Of a stretch of DNA of 64,000 nt, positions 35,653 through 47,937 are shown piece by piece; position 1 is the stretch's first letter; each line of letters starts with the position of its first letter. Origin of the DNA: Mallotus nudiflorus (lineage: Eukaryota; Streptophyta; Magnoliopsida; Malpighiales; Euphorbiaceae). The translations under genes were made by a program, and so were the position numbers. Under the pieces are notes generated by a model. That model did not search any database, was not told the DNA's origin, and saw only the letters and a program-made list of their open reading frames with translations. The stretch lies in NCBI GenBank assembly GCA_947683625.1, contig CANTUR010000383.1, positions 620,001 through 684,000 of the forward strand, written 5' to 3'.

Positions 35653-38532
35653 AACATACAAACAAAAACGTAAAACACATTCAACTTACTGTAAAAACTT
35701 CTTCTTCCCGCACTGTCCAATTTCATCACCGTCAGTGTGCCTCCTTGCTTCTGGCCAACCACCACCTTCTTCCCCGTCCTTACCCTCATCGTCTACACGT
35801 CAAAATGTCACCGGAGAGGGTAGAAACGGTAGCAGCAGCAGGATACTTCTTCTCGCTGTCAATCACTTTTTTGACCACCATTTTGAGCACCGTCGGTGTC
35901 TATCAACTCCGTGAGCTCTGGTGGTCCTTATTCCAAGCTCCGTTTGAGCTTAAACCCAATTGTTTGTGAGTTTTCTCGATTTTTCGGTTTTGACCTATTT
36001 TGTTTTTTTTTTTTTTTGAGTTGATTTTTGGTTGATTTATGCAAACTCCTTTAAGAAAAGTTGATCCTAGTAGCTTAATCTATATGAATTTTTTTCTTTT
36101 GAATTTTTGGAATTTATTTTAATTTTTATGAATTTTTGAATATTTTATTATTATTTATTTAATTTTTGTAAATTAATTTATTTAATTATAAAATTGTTGA
36201 TTTAGTGTTTTTATGAGTTATTATTAATTTTAGTGTTGAGAAATTAATTTTTGTGAATATTATATAATTTTTAGTAATATTTTTAGTTTATGTAAATATT
36301 GGATTATTAAGTCAAATTAGTATTTTTGTTGAAATTATTGGTTAAATATGTATTTTAGATAATATTAGTATAGTATATTTTGGTAAAATAATTTTAATAA
36401 ATTTATATGATTTTTATAGAATTTTTTTAGTAATATTAGTATTATTATGTATATTTTGAATTATTAGGGTAATTGTGGGGTTTTGTTAAAATTATAGTTA
36501 AATATTATGTTTTATTTGGTTTTATAATTATTTAAGGTAATAAAATGATTTTTATAAATTATTTACTATTTTTAACTAATTAATACTAATTTTTGAAAAT
36601 AATGTTCAAATAATATATTGTTTAATAAATTAATGATTAAATGGGTTTTTAACAACTTTTAATATATATTTAGGCTATTTATATTATTTGAATATATAAA
36701 GTGAATTTTTATTAATTTATATTGAATTATTGAGAAATTTGAGTTTTAATAATATTATATTATTATTTCGGGATTTTTATTTGATTATTGTGAAATTTAT
36801 TCTATTTAGTGTTTTAATGTTAAATATGCTATGTTTTGATATTTTAAGGATATTTATGGCATTTATTAATTTTTAATATTTTATTGTATTATTTGTATTT
36901 TTGGTGGAATTATGGACTTCGGTTGGGAGTATTATGTAGTTTGGGGTCCCAACCGAAGGTGTGAATATTATGTTATTTATAAGTGTATTTTCTTGCAGGA
37001 CCGCCTCTACTTTTAGTAGAGAGATATCCGTTTTACAGAGGAGATTATGCTGAATTTTTGATAGAATTCTCGTAAAACATGACATCGGGACGATTCTGAA
37101 TTATATGTCGTCTTAATTTCTAATCCTTCGTTAGAGTCTTCTTTTAGAAATTCTTAGAATATCCAGTTAGTTTATTCTGATTTATGTTATTATTTTATTG
37201 TTTAGTTGCACCGAGACCGAGGCCTAGTGGACCGAGCCCATCAAACCAGTCTCAAAGAGCGCAAATTTGTGAGTTGTTATTTTACATATACAACGCACTT
37301 AGGTTGCATGTTTTAGAATATACATGTTTTGAATTGTATTTATTCATAAATTGTTTTATTGAATGTTTAGTATACTTTAGGTATATTTTTAGTATATTTT
37401 AGGTATATTTCTAAATAAATGCATGTTATATTATTTATTTATACTTAAATTATTTTAAAGTATATTATTAGTTTATTTTTGGTATATTTCATGTTTGATT
37501 TGAATTTATCTAACATATATATACTCGAAACATACTTAGTTTATTTTAGGTATATTTCTAGTATATATATGGTTTATTTATCATTATGAATGTCATTCTG
37601 TATTACTTATTTTCTTGTATGAATATTTTATTTTAAATGAAGGATATCGATAGAACGTGCTACCTAGTGGGCAGCACTAGGACCGTGTAAGTATTAGTGC
37701 GATAGATTTAAGGTTGAGTGAGAATCAATTGTGGTATTATGATTTAATTGAGATTGATTGATTGATTTGATATATGATATGATTGAAAGTGTGGTTGCTG
37801 GAGCTCGGTTGAGCTAGTGTCTCGAGGCCAATCACACTGACAGTTAGACTGTTGGAGCTCGGTTGACTTAGTGTCTCGGGGCCAGTCTATTGTCCATATG
37901 GAATAAGTGAATTTATTTGGAATTAAGCGAGCCTGTATGGCTAGAGGGATGTTCTTGTTGATTGAGGTTGCGATTTAAATAGGGTTTTATTTGATCCTTC
38001 ATAAACATATGTTTTTCAGTAATTATATATAAAGTGATTTTCAACATTTGTGTGAAATTCTTGTATATATATTTATTATATGAATGATTGATTGCATTTG
38101 ACATTAGGAAATGCACGTATATATATTATAATAATTCACTTAGTGAGGTCTGACTCCCCTCAGTTGATTTTTCAAGAGATTCGTCTTCTTCAGACCACAA
38201 CAGTAGACATATTTGCCGAATTTCTTCAGCCTCGGCTTGTTTATGAAAATTAACTACTTGACTTTATTTGTACTCTAAAAAATAGCAGTAGTGAGTTGTA
38301 TTCTGTACTTATTGTATGTTGCTTGTAATTCAAAGGCCTTTCTCTGAACCTCTGAATATTGTGTATTATACATTTTATTTTTATGATAGGACAAATTATT
38401 ATTTTATTATATTGGTGCATATTTTATTTATTATTGTATGCTTTTATTCTTTTAAGGCTTGCTACGGATTCTGGATTCGAAAGAATTATCGTTCCCTAGC
38501 ACCGGTCATGACTCCCGATTTGGGTTGTGACA

Positions 38533-40052
38533 GGTTTTGAGCTTAGGCTCGTAGGTCCATTCTTAAGAAAAGTTTGGCCTTCTCTTGCATTCAAGATTCG
38601 TTTTTTCTCATCATCGAGCTCTATTGTGGGTTGATCAAACCGAGTATCCACAGTTCGCCCCCTATCAGGGGCCGATCGAACCAGGTGTCTACAAATATAT
38701 TATTCAACAAACTACAATAAACTCACAAAAAATGAAATTTATATATATTTTTAATTTAATTATGTATAAAAAGAAATTATTTTTAAAATAAATTTACAAT
38801 ATTTTTTAAAATAACTAATTGGTTAAATTGATTGTAAATCATATATAGAATAAATTTATAATTGAAAATTGATATTATATTAATTTTTCTCATCAAATAA
38901 TGATAATATTAGTAAAAAAGGTACAAAAGTGTAGAAAAAAATTAAACACATAGTATTTAAAAGTAAAAAAAAAATACCACAGGATTGATTTTACCAAAAA
39001 GCAAAACTACAGGGACAGGGATCAAAATTATAGTTATCACTATTTCATATATGTTGCAAATGATATATGAATTGATTTGTAAATTTTTTTTTTAATACAT
39101 AAGTTATATGACCTAAATATTTATAAATTACATAACAATCCTATCCTTTAAATTGTCGACGGTAGAATTCAAATCTTACATCTTGAAAAGTTGTTAGAAA
39201 TAAATTACCACTTCACTGCTCCATTATTAGTTATGAATTGGAATTATTTATTGTGTGTTGTTAAGTAAAATTTGTTAGGTTGATTTTGTTGTAACGTACT
39301 CTGATTTTTATGTATATATGCAATTGCTTGTACTATATGTTGAGCTGTAACTTGTACTATCAAAGGATGACTATATATATATTGAATGTAGAGCTTTCAC
39401 ATTTACTTGATCTTACAAAAGTTGAACGAATATCAGGTGTAAGTTTATCGACTTTTCATTAAAAACACCATATTTAAATTAAAATATAAATGTTCCACTT
39501 GGTACGTAGTAGGTTAAAGAAATAACAGCTAATGGATTCATGCACTTTCACATCTTCACAAGCTGTTAATCTATTTGTTATTTGAAAGGAATCGTGTGGG
39601 GGACACACGCCTTTGCTTTGTTTAATTTACATATTGCCAAAAATTAACATATTTCCGAGAATTGTTTAATACAAAAAGGCTTGTGGGTAGCACACGCCTT
39701 TCATTTGTTTATGTGCATGTTGTCAAAATTTAACCTGTTTCTGAGCATTGTTCGACACAAAGGTTGTGGGCAGCACTTGCCTTATTTATTATTATTATTA
39801 TTTTTTTTATCTCAACATTCAATATTTGATATTGCATAAAATCCGGCTAATTTGAATTTGATCCGGAAAGAATCTCAAAGAGCGACAACTTAAGAGTTTT
39901 AAAATAAATATATATACAGAATTCGAATCTGAAACCTTTTATGAAACTAAAAGAATTTTAAGCAAATTCATCCACATCCTTACTAATTTAATTAATTCAA
40001 TTTAACGCGACTTACTTACTATTATTGATTTGCACACACCATATCTCGATGG
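38533..40052. repeat. Upstream flank of peroxidase 2
   Basis: Collinear with 12189-13741: Tat-like fragment to 38691, left inverted-repeat arm (about 38710-39060) and 86-bp tandem repeats (39594-39783). The flank stops at GATGGTTGG (40046-40054), where 251 bp containing the promoter are missing. No gene. Confidence 0.8.
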
Positions 40053-41174
40053 TTGGGATTCATTTTGTTCATCTTCTTCATCTATCCAGCTCTCTCAGCT
40101 CCTTTGAAGAAAGGTTTTTATAGAAAAACATGCCCACTTGCTGAGACTCTAGTTAGAAGCACAATAAAAAATGCTCTTGCTAATGATACTGGCATTCCTG
40201 CTGCTCTCATTAGGCTTCATTTCCATGATTGCTTTGTAAAGGTAATGATCTTTGCTCTTTAATCAATTTCCTTGACGCATATATAAATAAAAAGCCAGCT
40301 TTGTACCTGCAAAGCAGAGAGTCTACGTGCACTAAAAATTAATATATGTATATATAAACACAATTTTCTGAACAATTTTTCTAAAATATCTGAATAGGGC
40401 TGTGATGCTTCCATTCTTCTTGATTCAACTCCGCCAAATAAAGCAGAGAAGGAAAGCATGGGAAACAAAGGTGTAGTTGGATTTGAGGTTATAGATGAAG
40501 CAAAGGCCAAGATAGAGTCTCACTGCCCTAATACAGTTTCATGTGCAGATATTCTTGCTTTTGCAGCTCGTGATAGTGTCTTCCTCGCTGGTGGCATTTA
40601 CTACGATGTTCCGAGCGGCCGCCGCGATGGAACCATTTCTCTGATCGATGAAGTTACAAAAAACCTTCCTGGTTCATTCTTTAATTCTATCCAACTAAAA
40701 CAAAATTTTGCCAAAAAGGGCTTGTCACTAGAAGAAATGGTGACACTTTCTGGTGCTCACTCTATTGGTGACTCGCACTGCTCTTCATTTTCTGAACGTT
40801 TATATTCTTTTAATGCAACTTACTCCCAAGATCCTTCATTGGATCCTGTCTATGCTAGTCACTTGAAAGTTAAGTGTCCTAAGCCTGTAAAAACTGGTGT
40901 ACCAGCTGACTCAACGGTTGTGCCTTTTGATCCATTAACTCCAACTAGGCTTGACAATAACTACTACAAGAACTTGGAGAGCAAAAAAGGGTTATTGTTC
41001 TCGGATCAGGTGCTTTGGGACAGTGCTTTAACTAAGAAGATGGTGAATAGGAACATTAAGCACCCGCATACATGGGCTTCCAAGTTTGCTTCTGCTATGG
41101 TGCACATGGGTTCTATTGAGGTCATTACTGGGTCACATGGACAGATAAGGAAGAATTGCCGGGTTGTGAATTAA
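40053..41174 (+). pseudogene. Class III peroxidase, copy 2 (promoter and start deleted)
   Basis: Exon remnants 40053-40241 and 40398-41174 match copy 1 from its codon 8 onward. Only two residue changes are obvious: Ala97 to Val and Ala167 to Ser. Compared with copies 1 and 3, 251 bp are missing between two TTGG tetranucleotides (13738-13741 and 13989-13992 in copy 1). This removes the TATA box, 5' UTR, ATG and first seven codons. An in-frame TGA lies upstream (near 40027) with no ATG before codon 8. The nearest new ATG (40049) is out of frame. The next in-frame Met lies beyond the distal haem site. All catalytic residues and splice sites remain, so the loss is recent. A fusion transcript from upstream cannot be excluded, but a normal secreted peroxidase is not expected. 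Confidence 0.9.
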
Positions 41175-42658
41175 TTAGTTTTCCTTGTTTGTACTCTATA
41201 ATTTAATAAAGGATTTTGATGATTATTTGGTTTTAATTACTTTGTTTGGCCTTAGATATGTAAGGCTTGTAGCTTTTTCATGGAAAATTTTGGAGCTTTC
41301 CCACAATATTTAATATTTAATAAATTTATATAATTTTGGTATGATGAAATTCATGCAATGGTTTTTATGAATGCAAAGGTTCAAGAAGAATTTAATGCAA
41401 CTAATCTAAGTGATTATTAATAAATTAATTTTGAATTGGTTGGAGTTGCTTTTGTTTAAACAAGATTTTGGATTTGAATTATTGTAATATATATATTCGT
41501 ATTAAATTAATTATTAAATTTTTTTTTTTTTATAGTTCTACCGAAGTCAAACTGAGATAACTAGAGTTTAGTTTCAATTTTTTTAATATAAACTCATTTT
41601 AAAAAGAGATAAGTATAAAAAAATTATCATATGATTTAGCACATTTGCACTTTCTATTATGTGGCATCACACTTCGTTATGAGTTATGCCATAAGTAAAT
41701 AAGAGCCAAAATCATTAACACCGTTTATATGACTTGATGTGGATGGTACGTGTTTGAATACTTGCTCACATGTCTAAAAACTTATCATAATGTATGGCCT
41801 ACATTTTAATATTTGTGGTTTTGCTTTTTGGAAAAACTATTTTGTAATTTTTTTGACATTTTAAGTATTTGGTATTTTATTTTTTGCATTTTAATACCCT
41901 TTAACTAATATAATTATTATTTTATGAAAATATATTAATATAATATTAAATTTTAATAATAAATTTATTTCGTATATGATTTATAATTAATGTAACAAAT
42001 TTATTATTTTTAAAAATTTTAAAAATTTATTTTGTATTCATAATACCATTAAAAATTCATTTTAACTTGGTTTGTTATAAGTTTATTAAAGTTAGTTGAA
42101 TTATATATTATTTATTATATTTTATTTGCTTAGCGCATAACCCACAGAATATTGAGGTATAATTGGACCGAAATTATATATGTGCTAAACTTAAAGATAG
42201 TCATTTTTTTTTTACTTGTCCCTTTTAAAAAATTATAATTTCTCTTCGAATAAATTATACATCCTTGATAGGCTGATGATAAAAGGGTCTAACATAATAA
42301 CCGCACCGTCAAGTTTTAGCCCATCATCAACAAGAAGTAGGGTTTTATATATCGTTTTGAAGGAGAGTTCTCCTGATTTTGAGCTCTCTCAGTCAGATAC
42401 TACTGCTAATAGATACCCGATTCTCTTCTCTTCTGGTAGGTTTCCTCTTTCTTTATGTCTGTAATCTTATTCTTCATGTGGGTCTTAATTGTTTTCACTA
42501 AAATTTCATCAACTAACAGAGTGTTACGGGCGCTATATATGCACACACTATACGCTGCACCCTATTATAGAGCTGACTTGAAAAAAAACTAATTGGTATT
42601 TTTGTTGATTCAGGTGTATTAAGTAGTTGTTTGAGATATTTTTTAACAATCAGTGAAG
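41175..42658. other. Peroxidase 2 to RPS21 spacer, with the copia empty site
   Basis: Collinear with 15111-15995 followed directly by 25416-26014. The join at ATTTT (42059-42063) is the uninterrupted target of the copia element found in unit 1. Contains the RPS21 5' UTR exon and intron (42438-42613 region). AATAAA of peroxidase 2 is at 41205. Confidence 0.85.
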
Positions 42659-42982
42659 ATGCAGAACAAGGAAGGAGTGAACATGGATCTTTACATTCCC
42701 AGGAAATGGTATTTGAGTATTCAGTTTCATGTTTGCCAATTTTGGGAAATTTAGTATGGAATTTATTGGTTTAAGTGTTAAATTGTTATTTTGTTTTGTT
42801 GGGTTTGGTTTTTTTAGTTTGGTGGCTAAGAGATTATGTTAATGTGCAGCTCTGCCACAAATAGGTTGATTACTTCGAAGGATCATGCGTCTGTCCAGAT
42901 TAACATAGGACACTTGGATGACCGTGGCATTTACAATGGTCAATTCACTACATTTGCCCTTTGTGGTTTTGTCCGTGCACAG
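42659..42982 (+). pseudogene. RPS21: Ribosomal protein S21 (eS21) gene fragment, unit 2, open but lacking the last exon
   Basis: Exons 42659-42708 and 42850-42982 (intron 42709-42849, GT-AG) encode 61 residues from MQNKEGVNMDLYIPRK through CSATNRLITSKDHASV and GQFTTFALCGFVRAQ, with no stop. eS21 is a small 40S subunit protein of about 82 residues, so about 21 C-terminal residues are missing. No exon resembling that tail was found before the transposon block at 44450. If the second donor is not used, translation continues 27 codons into the intron to a stop at 43067-43069. It may be a dead fragment or may use a distant exon. The former seems likelier because repeats begin soon after. Confidence 0.8.
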
Positions 42983-44450
42983 GTTGCTTTTCTTTTCCTG
43001 CTTGAGATTCTCCCGATAAGAGCGGGTGTTGGGGATGGGATTTCTTCTGTTCAATTTGCCTTTTGTTGATGACTCCATGCAAGTTACCTAGATGCTCTTA
43101 AACGTTATTTGGTTTTGAGGGCAGCGTTCTCTGCTTGAAAATTCAAAAAATGGGCACTAGAGTGGAGAACATAGTTATAGCTTTCTTAGAATTGAACATT
43201 TTAGATAAAAGTTCTGCTTTTCTGCGCTTGAATTTTGCAACTTGTTTTGGTTGGACAATAGAGATATCTAGATTCGGAAAGCATCTTAGAGAATTTTTAT
43301 TGAGCAAGCTATCTTAGCCTACTTGAATTGTTGTCTATTCTTAATCAAGCGATCCAGGAATATGCTCGAGCAGTATTTAGTTTATTCATGCAACTAGATA
43401 ACCCTTTGTGAGAGTATTAATCAATTGTCTAATAAAGGATCGGGTTAAGATGGATGGTTTGGATGATGGGAAGTGGATGAATATAATAATTATCATAAGG
43501 GTCAAAATTTAAATAAATAAAATAATAAAGAAAACAAATTAGAATGACAAACTTACATGCTTAAACATATTTCAAAATAAAGGAATAAATCCTCTTGCCA
43601 TTGATCTAATGAGGCAACACCTCAAAGCAAAGAGCATTGCCTTGCCTCTATAGATTACACTTGAGCTCAATTAAAATAGTAAAAAAATAATAATAAACTA
43701 TATAAAAAATATGCATCCAACCAAACTTCACGTAAGATTTTAACTACTATACTAAATTTTAATTAACAAAATACATAGAAATAATCATGTCATTCTTTTA
43801 ATGAAATGACTGAAAAATGAGCAAATCCAGAGCACAAAATCTAATTATATGAATATTAGTTTTGAATAGTAAAAACTACTCATGTAAAATTTTGAGTTAC
43901 ACACTAAACGAGAGCGAATAAAATAAATGAAAATGTTTCTATTATCCTTATGATGAAATGAAAGCAAAGTGGCGATGCCTCATTTCAAAGAGATGACGCC
44001 TCTACGATGAGGCACCGCTTGATTTACCCAAAACGGATTCAAGTTCAGAAAGATGGTTTCTAATTTGAAAATCAGTTGATTTAAATAATTATAAACTTAT
44101 GGATCTTACATAAAATATAAAAGCAATATCTAAGAACAAAGATTCTTACTTTGCACTCCTAGGATTTTTTCTTTTATGAACCTCTCCTTTTTTTCTCCCT
44201 CTAAAAAAAAACCTAACTCTTCCTTCTTTCTCTTTTTTTTTTTTTATACTTCCCAAGCTTGATCACTACCACTACCCTCTTCATCATTGCCATCACCTTT
44301 TTAGCCCATAAATTTTCACCAAAAAACCAACTATTATTGTGGTAATTGCAGAGTAAAAATATATGGGGGCCCACTAACTTGTTGTCTTTGAAAAACCTCA
44401 TTTAATGCAGCAGCAAGTGTCACCTCTTTACTCAACTGCCAAAGAGGTGA
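42983..44450. repeat. RPS21 downstream region, unit 2
   Basis: Collinear with 26325-27875. It ends in the left half of the Tc insertion site, GCCAAAGAGGTGA (44438-44450). No gene. Confidence 0.6.
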
Positions 44451-44452
44451 TG

Positions 44453-47400
44453 TGTAATATCTCGTATTTTTAAATATTTTTATACTGCATCGGGATATGC
44501 AGTGTTAATAATTTTTGTATATATATTATGATATTTTTACGAGTTGATATGTATTTAAAACCTATTTTAATTATTGTATATTATTTAAAGTGCTTTACGT
44601 AAAATTTTTCCGGGACTTGCATTTTCGGAGAAATTTCCACGTAAATAATTTATTATTAATTATTTTAAATAGATTTGCGGACTTGCATAAACTCATACAT
44701 ATTTTTAAAGTACTAAATAAAATATATATATGTGTATTTATTTAATCAATTAGGGTTTAATTAATTACCCTAATATTATATTATTTATTTATTAGTTTAT
44801 TGTTATTTAATTATTTTATTTAGTATTAAATTATTTAAAATATTAAATTATATGTGTGTGGTGTATATTTAATGTGTGTAATTTAATATTATTTTAATAT
44901 ATAGTATAAAGTATATATATATATACATATATACATTAAATATTAACAAAAAATTAAAGTTTGATATAATTACCAAATTGCCACCCGAGCTTCTCCCTCA
45001 CTCCCGATCACTTCCCTCACCATTCCGGTCGCTGTCGTCTCGTTGTCTTGCCGTTGGTGTGCCATCCGGCGTGCCACCTCCTTCCTCAGCCTTTCTCGCT
45101 GCCTGTTGCAACCGTTTCCGGCATCTGGAGGTCGTGTTTGGCCGGAGAAGCCGAGAGTTGGAGCAATATCGTTCACGACATTTCCGGCCACCGTTTTTGA
45201 CACCGCCGATCTCTTTCTTCTCCTTGAGTTCCGGTGAGTGTGATTCCAAGATTTTTTTCACTTAAAATGGTCTTGATTTGCTTAGGTTTCAATTTTTCGA
45301 ATTCGGCCATTTTAGGGTTTTTGAATTTTTTAACTTCAATTTGATTGATTCATGAGAAATTCATTCACAAATGTTGTTCCCCTTAGCTTAATATACATGT
45401 GTGAATTTTTGTGGAATTTTTGGAGATTAATTTGATTTTTGGGTATTTTTGAATATTTTAATATTATTTTCTAATTTTTGGAAATTAATTAAAAAAATTA
45501 TGAAATTGTGTTTTATGATAAATATAGGTGTTTAAATGAATTATAGATATTTATTTTGAATTTTTATGAATTTCTATGTATTTATTTTGAATTTAATTAG
45601 GTTATGTAATTTTGGGAAAATAGGGTTAATTATGTTTTTAATCAAAATTAATTAATTAATTGAGTTTAATTATTGATATTATTGATAAATATGTTGAGAA
45701 AATTAATTTTGGATAATTATACTATTTTTGGTGAATTTTTGAATGAATTTTAGTATATTTATATATAGAGGGGCATTTTGGTAATTTTACACAAAATTGG
45801 CTAAAAATGTAATTTAATTGGTTTTAATAGTTATTTAAGGTATAAAAATGATTTCTACAAATTATTTAGTATTTTTAATTGATTAAAGTTATTTTCCGTG
45901 AATTATTTTCAATTATATATATAATATACGATTTTTCTAAATAAAATGCGTTTTATCGGTTTTTACTGTGTTTTAAGGTTAATTACGTAATTTCTATTTA
46001 TTAAATGTATTTCTGTGATATAAGGGTATTTTTGGTATTTCTATATTATTTTGTGAATTGTGGACCCCGGTCGGTAAACTGTAGTTTGGAGTTCGACTGA
46101 GGGGTTGTGGATGAGTTGTTGTATCTGTTTTTCGAAGTGTGTTTCTTTGCAGGGCCGGCTCTACTCTTTGAGTAGAGAGATGTCTGTTTTACAGGGGAGG
46201 TTCTGCAGAATTTTGGGTAGAATTCTCGTAAAACGTGATGTCCGGTCGAATCCTGATTTCTAATTCTGTGTCTAAGTAATCTAGATTGAGTCCTTAAAAC
46301 TTATGTTCGATTTATTCTGATTCCTATCGTTATTGTTTGTTTAGTTGCGCCGAGACCGAGGCCTAGTGGATCAGGCCCGTCGGATCCATCTCGTGGAGCG
46401 CACTAAGTGTGAGTTACTATTTTATATATATGTGCTTTAGGATGCATGATTTTAGAAATATATGTTTCATTTTGATTAAATATGCATAAATAATTTGGTT
46501 AATACCTAAGTTTATTTTTAGTTTACTTTTGGTTTATTTTTGGTATATAATAAATTATATGCATGTTTTATTAATAAATTATGTTTAAAATATTTTTAAA
46601 TATATTTCTAGCTTAATTTGTAATTTGATTGGATTTTTTTGACGTATATATACTTGAAATATACCTGGTTTACTTTTGGTATATTTCCAGTATATATATG
46701 GTTTATATTGTTATTTTATTTAAATTCATGCATCATTGATTTGTGAGTGAATGTTTTATATTTATTAATGAAGGATATCAATAGAACGTGCTACCTAGTG
46801 GGCAGCACTAGGACCGAGTACGTACCGGTACGCTTATAGCATTTAGGCTATATTACTAACCAGTTTGAGGATATTGATTGGATTTGATTATCTGATGTGT
46901 GATGTGACTTGGGAGTGTGATTGCTGGAGCTCAGTTGACCTAGTGTCTCGGGGCCAATCACACTGACAGTCAGACTGCTGGAGCTCGGTTGACTTAGTAT
47001 CTCGGGGCCAGTCTACTGTCCAAATGAAACAAGTGAATATATTTGGAATAAGTGAGCCTGTATGGCTAGAGTGTTGTCTAACACTGTTTTGAGGTTGCGA
47101 TATTATAGGGTTCTATTTGATCCTTCATAAACTGTGAATTTCAGTAAAAAATATATAAAATGATTTTACTGCATCTATGTGTAATTGCCTGTATATATAC
47201 ATATTAGATATATATAATGTTGATTGTATGCATTGTCATTTAGTGTGCATGTATATATATTATAGTAATTCACTCAGTGAGGTCTGAGTCCCCTCTGTTG
47301 ACCATTTTTTCAGGAGAGTCTTCTTCTTCAGACCTCAGTAGCAGGCCTGTACGTCGGATTTCTTCCGCTCTGGCTTCTTTATATAAACTACTCATTTGAG

Positions 47401-47739
47401 TCTTGAGTTTTATTTTATAATCTAGACACTGCAGTAGTTGTAAATAAATTGTGGGTTTTGTGTATTATATTTGTATGAATTATGTATTTTAAGAATTTGA
47501 ACTGGATTTATATTAAAAGATTTATATATATGAGATATGGATTTGATTTAAATTCCGTGAGAGATTATCATTTTGATAATTATGATTTTATTTCCACTGC
47601 ATTAAGAGTTGTTGTTATTATTATTATTGCATGTTTATTTTATTTTATTTTATTTTTTTTTAGGCTTGCTACGGGTTCCGGATTCGAAAGAATTCCCGTT
47701 CCCTAGCGCCGACCATGGCCCCTGTTTTAGGTCGTGATA
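44453..47739 (+). repeat. 5' LTR of the chromovirus (3287 bp)
   Basis: TGTAATATCTCG to GGTCGTGATA (last bases ACA mutated to ATA). It matches the 3' LTR closely along its whole length with scattered point differences, so insertion is fairly recent. Splice-like sites: donor GTGAGT at 45234, acceptors ending at 46152 and 46344, donor at 46409. Confidence 0.95.
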
Positions 47740-47743
47740 AAGT

Positions 47744-47755
47744 TGGTATCAGAGC
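47744..47755 (+). other. Primer-binding site for initiator tRNA-Met
   Basis: TGGTATCAGAGC, four bases downstream of the 5' LTR, complements the 3' end of plant initiator tRNA-Met, the usual minus-strand primer. Confidence 0.95.
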
Positions 47756-47937
47756 AGAGTTCTATGTCAGGGCTTAGTTGTGTGAGTCGTGGCCCTAGTT
47801 TTAAAGTTGTGTTTTCTTTTAGTAACTACTGCAGTGAATTAGGTTCGAGTATGTCTTGATAAATATTCCTTGCTTTAGTTTTTTGCGTTATTCCTCCGTA
47901 GTCTGTTTTGTCTGAATCGTTCTGTTATCTTTTTAGA

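Larger units (their letters stand above)
31911..38532 (+). mobile_element. LTR of family Tb (solo), unit 1, with a nested Ta solo LTR
   Basis: Starts TGTAATAACCTTAG and ends GGGTTGTGACA. It is about 3.37 kb once the nested LTR 32301-35551 is removed. It has the shared LTR blocks (GATATCGATAGAACGTGC near 37641, GAGCTCGGTTGAC near 37801 and 37857, AGGTCTGA near 38146). No clear target duplication is seen (ATTTT on the left, GGTTT on the right), so it may have arisen by recombination between two elements. Short open frames in it (37184-37402, 38316-38540) recur in other Tb copies and are LTR sequence. Confidence 0.85.

Noticed and set aside
42839..43078. 79-codon minus-strand ORF, also at 26181-26420
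   Set aside because: Antisense of the RPS21 second exon; it has no independent family.
44978..45265. Ser/Arg/Pro-rich ORFs near LTR 5' parts (also 10812, 21487, 28410, 53272, 58175)
   Set aside because: GC-rich LTR segment with length and frame varying between copies; no conserved start or stop. It is treated as LTR leader, although it precedes the splice-like donor.
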